Positions 6,463 through 12,117 of a stretch of 12,117 nucleotides of DNA are shown here, in pieces; within the stretch, counting starts at the first letter, position 1; every line of letters begins with the position of its first letter. Made by a program: the position numbers and the translations under genes. The notes under the pieces were generated by a model. The model searched no databases. It saw only the letters and a list, made by a program, of their open reading frames with translations, and was not told the DNA's origin. This DNA is from Bacteroides sp. CAG:1060 (GTDB lineage Bacteria; Bacteroidota; Bacteroidia; Bacteroidales; UBA932), in NCBI GenBank assembly GCA_000432655.1, contig HF986333.1, positions 13,871 to 25,987 on the forward strand, in the 5' to 3' direction.

Positions 6463-6720
6463 ACTGATACGCGTTGCCCAGTTTGGTGGTTGCTGAGAAG
6501 AGTTGTTCGCGTTTACAGCGGCATCAGCCGTGAACATAGAAAGAAACTCATTGATGCGTACATCTCACGACATTATTAGCTTGGCACCGCAGCCGGAATA
6601 TACGAGCTCCGGCTGCTACAGTTCAAGTGCTGCACCGAGCTCGATGGGGCGGCTCGCTTGCGCTTGACTGTTGCCAATTACTAAAAAAGAGCTGCTGCCG
6701 CTGCGGAACTTCGAACTTCA
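6463..6720. other. Non-coding stretch with a 9-bp hairpin
   Basis: No gene is supported here. The clearest element is a perfect inverted repeat, GCAGCCGGA (6589-6597) and TCCGGCTGC (6608-6616), with a 10-base loop and no following T-run. Further weak self-complementary GC-rich blocks (CGAGC/GCTCG near 6636-6656) follow. It may be the end of the repeat region or an uncharacterised structured RNA. Confidence 0.45.
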
Positions 6721-6726
6721 CAAAAG

Positions 6727-6744
6727 AAAGAGGCCGACCTCTTT
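6727..6744 (-). terminator. tRNA-Leu terminator hairpin
   Basis: On the minus strand, downstream of the tRNA, AAAGAGG-TCGG-CCTCTTT forms a perfect 7-bp stem with a 4-base loop, followed by CTTTTG. A second copy of CGACCTCTTT on the plus strand (6735-6744 and 6749-6758) ends in seven Ts, so the element can also form a longer hairpin acting on plus-strand transcription. Confidence 0.72.
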
Positions 6745-6762
6745 AGTCGACCTCTTTTTTTG

Positions 6763-6846
6763 TGGTGCGGGCGAAGGGACTCGAACCCATACGCGCAAGG
6801 CACCAGATCCTAAGTCTGGCTTGTCTACCAATTTCAACACGCCCGC
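6763..6846 (-). tRNA. tRNA-Leu (anticodon UAG)
   Basis: Read on the minus strand, the acceptor stem GCGGGCG (from 6846) pairs with CGCCCGC (6773-6767), the discriminator is A (6766) and CCA is encoded at 6765-6763. The D-arm is TGTTGAAATTGGTAGACA. The anticodon arm is CCAGA-CTTAGGA-TCTGG, giving anticodon UAG for CUN leucine codons. The variable arm TGCCTTGCGCGTA is long, as in class II tRNAs, and the T-arm contains GGGTTCGAGTCCC. The body is 81 nt without CCA. Confidence 0.96.
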
Positions 6847-6857
6847 TACTCGAATTG

Positions 6858-6888
6858 CAAAGGTAAGAAAATTGGCGGACAATGCAAA
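6858..6888 (-). promoter_or_regulatory. Promoter of tRNA-Leu
   Basis: The minus strand reads TTTG (6888-6885), 19 bases, TACCTTTG (6865-6858), an exact match to the Bacteroidota -33/-7 consensus. Transcription would start near 6855, about 9 bases before the mature 5' end of the tRNA. The GC-poor flank and the optimal elements fit a strong constitutive promoter. Confidence 0.82.
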
Positions 6889-6889
6889 T

Positions 6890-6990
6890 AGTGCAGTCGC
6901 CTTTCGCAATACTCTAAAGGTGGCAGCATTACTCCAACGGCAACTGCACTGCTCTAAAGGCGGCTGCACTATTCCAAAGTCAACTGCACT
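6890..6990. repeat. Regular 20-bp tandem repeat with one inverted copy
   Basis: Four units of exactly 20 bases lie at 6911-6930, 6931-6950, 6951-6970 and 6971-6990, with consensus core AAAGGCGRCTGCACT preceded by CTC or TTC. Just before them, 6890-6904 is the reverse complement of the same core (AGTGCAGTCGCCTTT). There are no unique spacers, so this is not CRISPR. It lies between the tRNA-Leu promoter and the 3' end of the M16 peptidase gene. Confidence 0.8.
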
Positions 6991-6999
6991 TTTCACTTT

Positions 7000-7024
7000 G
7001 CAAAAGGCGACCGTCACCTTTTGC
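7000..7024 (-). terminator. Hairpin after the M16 peptidase gene
   Basis: GCAAAAGG (7000-7007) and CCTTTTGC (7017-7024) form a perfect 8-bp stem with a 9-base loop, 9 bases downstream of the peptidase stop on the minus strand. It probably ends or stabilises the operon transcript. No T-run follows, so it may act as an mRNA 3' end rather than a classical terminator. It also belongs to the edge of the adjacent repeat array. Confidence 0.5.
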
Positions 7025-7033
7025 GATGCCATA

Positions 7034-9943
7034 CTAATATCCGAAGATATCTTCCAATGTCAGCACTTTGACCGGACCCAATGTTGAAAGATATTTGGTG
7101 TCAAGGTCCTTAATGTCACCAAGGATAGCATACTGGTATGTGCGATCCTTGACCCACTTCTGCTGTACTTTGACGACATCTTTCAGCTCAAGAGTCTGCA
7201 AATCGTGGAAAATCTGCTTGTTCATAGGCTCTCCGAGACCAAGACGCCTGCAACTCTGGTAGAGACGAAGGACACTCATTCCTGTGGTGCGACTTGTTCT
7301 CATACGTCCGATAATCGCTTCCTTGGCTATCTGGAATGCGGCTTCGGACTCCGGCATGTCGTTGATGATGCTGTCGAAAGCTTCAATAGCGCTGCGCATC
7401 TTGTCGTTCTGCGTGGCGATGACAGCGAGATACTTGTAGGAATCGTCAATGTTGTAGTATGGAGTTACGAGAGTGGCGGATGCTGAATATGCGAGTCCGC
7501 GGGCCTCACGCATTTCCTGGAATACGATGGCATTCATTCCGCCACCGAAATACTCATTGTACATGTTGATACCGGCGGCTTCGAACGGATCGAAGGTTTC
7601 ACCGCGGTTGGAATACTGCAAGTAGTAGAGCTGCTTGGCGTCGTACTGTGCGAGGAAGACCTTGCTCTCCGGTGTCTGAAGCACTTTTTCATATCTTTCC
7701 GGAAGTATTTCAGCGCCTTCGGCTACATAATGGCTTCCCTTGAGAACGGTCTCGAGGTCTCCAGTCTTCATAGGTCCGTAATATAAAATCTCGTGACCTT
7801 TGTCGAGTACGTCCTTGACAGCGGACAGAATGTCATCAGAGCGGAAAGAAAGAATGGTGTCATCGCTCAAAGTACGCTTCTTGACACACTCAGGTCCGTA
7901 GATAAGGTATGTCTGAAGTGCGGAGAAGCAGTTGGACTGGTTCTTCTTGTTGTCGCTTCGAGTCTTGATGATATCTTTTTTAAGATTCTCAAGGATAGTG
8001 TCGTCGCCGACTGCGCCAAGAAGCATGTTCTCATAGAGCTTGATAGCTTCTTCCATGTTCTCGCTGAGTCCGCTCAGACGGATAAGGCTCGAATACATGC
8101 CGACATTGAATGTATAGTCGCATCCGAGTTCATACATTTTGGAAGCGAACTCTTCTTTGCTCATGGACGCGGTCCCGAGGTAATCCACATAGTCATCCGC
8201 GTAATAAAGGGCAGGATTGTCTGCGATACCGTAGTTGTAGTTGAATTCGATGGTGAAGATGTCGTTGAGAGTATTCTTCTTGTAGAGAATCTCCGCACCT
8301 TTCTTAAGCTCGAATTTGGCCATGTCGTTGGAGAAGTCCACGAATACCGGTTCGATAGGCTTGACTTCCGAATTCTGAATCTCCTTTACGAAATCGCTGA
8401 CAGCATCTCTGTTGGAGACGATAGGGGTAATCTTCGGCGCAGAAATCTTCTTGACGGTCTTGTCTTCACCGATACGCTTGTAGAGGACGGTGTAGTTGTC
8501 GTCGCCGAGATATTCATTGGCGAATTTCACGATGTCTTCCTTGGTGACAGCCTTGAGCCTTTCGAGCTCGCCGGCTGCGTCTTTCCAGTCGATTCCGCTG
8601 ATGAAAGCATCCACATATCTGCGGGCCCTTGAGCTGTTGCTTTCAAGAGAACGCATCTCGTCGAGTTTCAGATTGTTGATGGTCGCAGCGATAAGGGATT
8701 CGTCGAAATCACCGCTCTTAAGCTTGGCAATCTCCTCCAGAGCAAGAGTGCGAAGGTCTTCAAGTTTCTGGCCCTCCTTCGGATAACCTATCACGATGAA
8801 TCCGCCGTAGTCGGCCATTCCAAGAGATGAGGCTCCGAGCATCATAGCCTTCTGCTGCTGTGTGATATCAAGGTCCATAAGACCGCAAGAACCATTGTAC
8901 AGGATGCTCTGTGCAATATTAGATACGGCAGATGTCTTGATGTCCGAACTGCCTGGAAGTCTCCATGCCATATACATGTATTCTGATTCCAGTCCATATA
9001 TGTCTTTGACGATAGGGGAGGTAATCGGCTTCTCAGGGACAATTTCGAGCTTCGGTACGGAAGGGTTTGGCTGCCAGTCTCCGAAATACTTCTCGATGGC
9101 GGCTACCATTTCATCCGGGTCGAAGTCTCCGGATACGCAGATGGCTATGTTGTTGGGAACATAATACTCGTCGTGATACTTCTTCACATTGGTGATGGAA
9201 GGATTCTTCAGATGTTCCTGGCTTCCGAGGGTCGTCTGCTTGCCGTACGGATGGTTAGGGTAGAGGGTGGCAAGCAGGGTCTCGAGCATCTTGCGGTTGT
9301 CTTGGGTAAGGGACATGTTTTTCTCCTCGTAGATGGTCTCGAGTTCCGTATGGAATCCGCGGATTACGTTGTTGCGGAACCTGTCTGCCTGTATGCGCGC
9401 CCAATTGTCAATCTGGTTGGACGGGATATCCTCCTGATATACGGTCTCGTCGTTGGATGTCCACGCGTTGGTGCCTTTGGCTCCGATAAGGGACATCAAT
9501 TTGTCGTATTCGTTAGGGATGGCGATTTTGGAGGCCTCATAGCTGATGGAATCTATTTTGTGATAGATGGCCTGACGCTGAACCTCATTTTCAGTGCTCC
9601 TGTATTGCTCGAAGAGCGCTTCAATCTGGTCGAGCATCGGCTTTTCTGCTGCATAGTCGGTAGTTCCGAACTGCTCGGTGCCCTTGAACATGAGGTGCTC
9701 GAAGTAGTGGGCAAGACCCGTGGTCTCTGAAGGATCGTTCTTGCTTCCGACTTTTACAGCGATGTACGTCTGTATGCGCGGAGTCTCTTTGTTGACGGAC
9801 ATATATACCTTGAGTCCGTTGTCAAGAGTGTAAATCTTGGTGTCCTGCGGATCGTTCTTGACGGTCTCGTACTTGTGACCGCCGCAGGCGAGCATTGTGA
9901 AGAGAACCCCCACCAATGCCATAATCCTTGTTAAAATTTTCAT
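7034..9943 (-). CDS. M16-family zinc metallopeptidase lipoprotein
   Basis: A 969-residue insulinase/pitrilysin-type peptidase. The first ~20 residues, MKILTRIMALVGVLFTMLAC, are a lipoprotein signal with lipidated C20, so the enzyme is anchored in the envelope, probably facing the periplasm. The first M16 domain holds the inverted zinc motif H79-Y-F-E82-H83 (GLAHYFEHLMFKG) and a downstream acidic block, ETIYEEKN (about 202-209), for the third ligand. HPYGKQTTLGS and a C-terminal M16 subdomain follow. The second half repeats the fold without a zinc motif and ends with the conserved Arg/Tyr element REARGLAYS (812-820). The family cleaves peptides within a closed chamber; the natural substrate here is unknown. 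The frame opens at ATG 9970, but ATG 9943 places the signal peptide at the N-terminus. It follows the serine hydrolase after 39 bases on the same strand. Confidence 0.9.
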   Translation of the reverse strand: MKILTRIMALVGVLFTMLACGGHKYETVKNDPQDTKIYTLDNGLKVYMSVNKETPRIQTYIAVKVGSKNDPSETTGLAHYFEHLMFKGTEQFGTTDYAAEKPMLDQIEALFEQYRSTENEVQRQAIYHKIDSISYEASKIAIPNEYDKLMSLIGAKGTNAWTSNDETVYQEDIPSNQIDNWARIQADRFRNNVIRGFHTELETIYEEKNMSLTQDNRKMLETLLATLYPNHPYGKQTTLGSQEHLKNPSITNVKKYHDEYYVPNNIAICVSGDFDPDEMVAAIEKYFGDWQPNPSVPKLEIVPEKPITSPIVKDIYGLESEYMYMAWRLPGSSDIKTSAVSNIAQSILYNGSCGLMDLDITQQQKAMMLGASSLGMADYGGFIVIGYPKEGQKLEDLRTLALEEIAKLKSGDFDESLIAATINNLKLDEMRSLESNSSRARRYVDAFISGIDWKDAAGELERLKAVTKEDIVKFANEYLGDDNYTVLYKRIGEDKTVKKISAPKITPIVSNRDAVSDFVKEIQNSEVKPIEPVFVDFSNDMAKFELKKGAEILYKKNTLNDIFTIEFNYNYGIADNPALYYADDYVDYLGTASMSKEEFASKMYELGCDYTFNVGMYSSLIRLSGLSENMEEAIKLYENMLLGAVGDDTILENLKKDIIKTRSDNKKNQSNCFSALQTYLIYGPECVKKRTLSDDTILSFRSDDILSAVKDVLDKGHEILYYGPMKTGDLETVLKGSHYVAEGAEILPERYEKVLQTPESKVFLAQYDAKQLYYLQYSNRGETFDPFEAAGINMYNEYFGGGMNAIVFQEMREARGLAYSASATLVTPYYNIDDSYKYLAVIATQNDKMRSAIEAFDSIINDMPESEAAFQIAKEAIIGRMRTSRTTGMSVLRLYQSCRRLGLGEPMNKQIFHDLQTLELKDVVKVQQKWVKDRTYQYAILGDIKDLDTKYLSTLGPVKVLTLEDIFGY

Positions 9944-9982
9944 AATATTAGAATTGTTGCGATAAATCATGCTGTCATCAGA

Positions 9983-11497
9983 CTATTTCTGCATCGTGCC
10001 GTGTAGGATGATGTCCTTCTGGCGTCCCTTGATTGTGAACGTCAGGGAGTCTCTGTCGAAACTGAACGTAAAGTTCTCCGTGGACCCTACATTGAACATG
10101 GACAGGTAGAACGCCTTGAATTCGGAAGGCGTGCTCCAGGAGCAGATGCCTGCGGTGCGGGCCGGAGTGGTGTTCATGGTGTTGGCGTAAACCGTACCCT
10201 GGAACGGGTTCCTGCGGTCTGTCATTCCAATCTTCCAGTCGGAAATACCGAACGGTATGTTGTGGATGGCGGCTCCCTCTTCTATCGTGAGGGTGCAGTT
10301 GCCCTCTGCATCGAAGCGAAGAGCCAGGTCGCTGATACCGTATTCGTTCTGGAACATTTTGTATCTGAGTGTTCTGGAAGTGATGATGCAGGCGGTAGGA
10401 GCAAGAGGTTTTGGAAGTTCGTATTTCCCAATCTCGTCCTCGAGGCTGATTTTGCTCTTCTTGAGTTTCTTGTCGGAGCATGCACCGATAAGGGTGTACA
10501 TGATGCTGTTGAATCCGGCCTCGTCCCTGATTTCACCGTGTGACGCTATTACAAGATCGCTTCCCGGGATTACAAGTGCGAGCTGATTGGAGCCTCCGAT
10601 AGCCCTGTACGAGCCGTTTCGTCCCATCCATGTCTGATATCCATATCCCTGTCCTCCGTCATCTTTGGAATTCTCCTCTTCCGTTCTCTCCGGATGCTGG
10701 TAGATGTGTGGCGTGGTCATGGATTTTACCCATTCTTCACTGACCAGCTGCTCTCCGTTCCACTTGCCTCCGGCGTTGAGCAGCATCCCGAGTTTTGCGA
10801 GGTCGGAAGTTCTCATGTGAGACCCGCCGTTACCCATATTGTGTCCGTCAAGATCCATTTCCCAGATGACATCCTCAATACCGAGCTTGTCAAAAAGGCG
10901 CGGTTGCAGGTATTCGAGAAGATTCATGCCGGTGACTCTGAACATGATATGGGAGAGTACGTGGGAGCAGGTGATGTCGTATGCGAACGATGTGCCTGGC
11001 TTGTGGGCAAACGGCGTAGCGAGGAAAGACCGTATCTGGCTCTCTCCCGACCCCGGATATGAGGTGACGGCGTGCCCGCACGACATGGTGAGAAGATGCT
11101 CTACGGTGAGTTCTTCAAGGCCTTCTGGAAGGTCTTTCGGGAGAAGATCCGGGAAAAAGTCCATCACACGGTCGCTCACCTCAAGCAGCCCCTCGTCCAC
11201 GGCCATTCCTACAGCCACCGCGGTGAATGTCTTGGTTGCTGAATACATGGCGTGCTGATATTCAGGTGCGTATGGGTGCCACCAATGCTCGGCGATTACC
11301 TTCCCGTGACGCAATATCATAAGAGAGTGTACGTTGTAACCTCCCTCGTCGAGGGCTTTGAACACATTTGCGACAGCTTCGCTGCTTACACCCTGTGCTT
11401 CCGGTGTGCTTCTTTGGAGACCGTCGTTCCATTCCGCTCGGGCGGAAACGCTCAAACTAAGCGCCAGTCCCGAAATCAGTAGTAATATTCTTTTCAT
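9983..11497 (-). CDS. Exported serine hydrolase, class C beta-lactamase-like
   Basis: A 504-residue protein with a Sec signal peptide (MKRILLLISGLALSLSVSA), so it is periplasmic or outer-membrane associated. The beta-lactamase/penicillin-binding fold is shown by S86-A-T-K89 (MYSATKTFTAVAVG), the SxxK nucleophile and lysine, and by PGTSFAY173 carrying the general-base tyrosine; Tyr is followed by Asp-Ile rather than the Ser-Asn of AmpC. The third motif region is YRAIGGSNQLALVIPG with no KTG. This pattern fits esterase/amide-hydrolase members (NylB/EstB-like) rather than a true antibiotic beta-lactamase. The final ~170 residues, from about 330, form an extra beta-rich C-terminal domain ending RQKDIILHGTMQK. 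The frame extends up to 11566, but ATG 11497 gives the signal peptide. The start overlaps the upstream esterase gene by 41 bases and the peptidase follows, so the three are likely one operon. The substrate is unknown. Confidence 0.85.
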   Translation of the reverse strand: MKRILLLISGLALSLSVSARAEWNDGLQRSTPEAQGVSSEAVANVFKALDEGGYNVHSLMILRHGKVIAEHWWHPYAPEYQHAMYSATKTFTAVAVGMAVDEGLLEVSDRVMDFFPDLLPKDLPEGLEELTVEHLLTMSCGHAVTSYPGSGESQIRSFLATPFAHKPGTSFAYDITCSHVLSHIMFRVTGMNLLEYLQPRLFDKLGIEDVIWEMDLDGHNMGNGGSHMRTSDLAKLGMLLNAGGKWNGEQLVSEEWVKSMTTPHIYQHPERTEEENSKDDGGQGYGYQTWMGRNGSYRAIGGSNQLALVIPGSDLVIASHGEIRDEAGFNSIMYTLIGACSDKKLKKSKISLEDEIGKYELPKPLAPTACIITSRTLRYKMFQNEYGISDLALRFDAEGNCTLTIEEGAAIHNIPFGISDWKIGMTDRRNPFQGTVYANTMNTTPARTAGICSWSTPSEFKAFYLSMFNVGSTENFTFSFDRDSLTFTIKGRQKDIILHGTMQK

Positions 11498-12117
11498 TTG
11501 CTTTTGGATAATTGTCTGTTCTGAATGGGCTGGCGAGAAGTCCGGCCTTGTTGCAGAGGTTGGCATCTTCAGGGTTGTTCGCCCAGGCGTAGCGTACTGC
11601 CTTAGGATGCTTTATTTCCGGACTGGATACAATGACGGTGGAGCCTTTGATGACCGCGTCCGCCCAGACGAACTTGCCGTCTTCGCCTGCTATTGCGAAA
11701 TGCTTGAGCTTGCCGCCGTCGCTGGTTTTCAGGTCTCCGCGGGCTTCATCGAAATACAGAATTATCTTGTCTCCGTCAATTTTCATTTCCCGGTACACCG
11801 GCCCCATGGCATCCACTTTCTCCCCGTAGCACAACTTGCGCGCTCCAAGCAGCAGGGTGGCTGCAAGGTCCTTTTTGTTGAGCGGGTGTATGTCGTTCCA
11901 TTCTCCGGTGTGATAGCTTGTGGCGAGGAAAGTGTCCGGGGTGTTGAGGTAGGCCTTGAGCTGCGCCTCCCTCATTCTGGCCCAATCTTCGTCCACCGGA
12001 TGGTCGAATTTCTCCATATAATTCGGCAGTTGGCAGATAAGGACAGGCATCGCCGGATCGTGGAAAGCCTCTCTCCAGCTTTCAATCAGCGCCTCCAGCT
12101 GCTTGTCGTAGATATCC
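11457..12117 (-). CDS. SASA-family (sialate O-acetylesterase-like) esterase, C-terminal part
   Basis: The last ~219 residues of an SGNH-type carbohydrate esterase; the frame is open at the right window edge, so the N-terminus with the nucleophile serine block lies outside. Visible SASA features are LICQLPNY followed by WARMREAQLKAYL, then the Asp/His block EWNDIHPLNKKD containing the catalytic histidine and its partner, then GPVYREMKI, HFAIAGEDGKFVWADAVI and the terminal VRYAWANNPEDANLCNKAGL with ASPFRTDN. The last stretch is the typical ending of this family, which removes O-acetyl groups from sialic acids or, in many Bacteroidota, from plant polysaccharides such as acetylated xylan. Which of these applies cannot be decided here. 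It is the first visible gene of a minus-strand operon with the serine hydrolase, whose start lies inside its 3' end, and the M16 peptidase. Any signal peptide lies beyond the edge. Confidence 0.85.
   Translation of the reverse strand, partial: DIYDKQLEALIESWREAFHDPAMPVLICQLPNYMEKFDHPVDEDWARMREAQLKAYLNTPDTFLATSYHTGEWNDIHPLNKKDLAATLLLGARKLCYGEKVDAMGPVYREMKIDGDKIILYFDEARGDLKTSDGGKLKHFAIAGEDGKFVWADAVIKGSTVIVSSPEIKHPKAVRYAWANNPEDANLCNKAGLLASPFRTDNYPKANEKNITTDFGTGA

Noticed and set aside
5974..6537. 187-residue minus-strand open frame through the repeat region
   Set aside because: It overlaps the 3' end of the regulator, its sequence simply follows the DNA repeats, and repeat periods of 40, 50, 32 and 38 bases would shift the frame. 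No signal, domain or start context supports it.
6890..6990. CRISPR-like array
   Set aside because: The repeats abut directly at 20 bases with no unique spacers, and no cas gene is present.
6671..7087. 138-residue plus-strand frame covering the tRNA
   Set aside because: It runs through the tRNA-Leu gene and the 20-bp array, both well supported by structure, and ends inside the peptidase gene.
7793..8632. 279-residue plus-strand frame inside the M16 peptidase gene
   Set aside because: It is the antisense shadow of a gene with clear catalytic motifs on the other strand; its Val/Asp-rich composition is typical of such shadows.
9983..11497. Antibiotic beta-lactamase
   Set aside because: SxxK is present, but YxN and KTG are not, and the long C-terminal domain is foreign to AmpC; a general serine hydrolase is the safer call.

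Overview
The window looks like chromosomal DNA of a gut-type Bacteroidota (order Bacteroidales), with roughly balanced GC. Four things point there. The promoters have the -33 TTTG / -7 TAnnTTTG form. Start codons follow A-rich leaders without Shine-Dalgarno sequences. The gene families are typical of the group: HmuY-like lipoprotein, HmuR-like TonB receptor, GH43_1 beta-xylosidase beside a GPH sugar symporter, a lipoprotein M16 peptidase and a SASA-type esterase. The genus cannot be fixed from the sequence alone.

Layout. (1) 1-1556, plus strand: the 3' end of a GPH/MelB-type sugar symporter followed after 14 bases by a cytoplasmic GH43 beta-xylosidase. This is a pentose-oligosaccharide uptake and cleavage pair that ends at a strong hairpin shared with the convergent operon. 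(2) 1686-5069, minus strand: a three-gene operon read from a recognisable promoter. It encodes an exported CbiX/SirB-type chelatase, an HmuR-like TonB-dependent receptor with FRSP/His/NPDL haem-receptor motifs, and an HmuY-like lipoprotein. The genes overlap or are one base apart. I read it as haem or related tetrapyrrole capture, with a periplasmic metal-inserting or metal-removing enzyme. (3) 5118-6007, plus strand: a divergent regulator joining a RIC/YtfE-like di-iron hemerythrin domain to a LuxR-type DNA-binding domain. An inverted repeat between the two promoters is a candidate operator.

(4) 6008-7033 is unusually long and mostly non-coding. It holds a GGTG-rich tandem repeat (four copies of 32-38 bp), a second array with units of 40/50/51/40 bp carrying paired GTACC/GGTAC arms, an isolated 9-bp hairpin, a tRNA-Leu(UAG) with its own consensus promoter and terminator, and a regular 20-bp repeat array with an inverted copy at one edge. 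Several long open frames run through it but look like by-products of the repeats.

(5) 7034-12117, minus strand: an apparent operon of a SASA-family (sialate O-acetylesterase-like) protein, cut by the window edge, an exported serine beta-lactamase-like hydrolase overlapping it by 41 bases, and a large M16 metallopeptidase lipoprotein. All three probably act in the envelope, but their joint substrate is unknown.

The most interesting part is the divergent haem-operon/di-iron-regulator locus (1686-6007): a possible iron-acquisition module whose expression may respond to nitric oxide, oxygen or iron. The repeat-rich stretch at 6090-7024 comes second.
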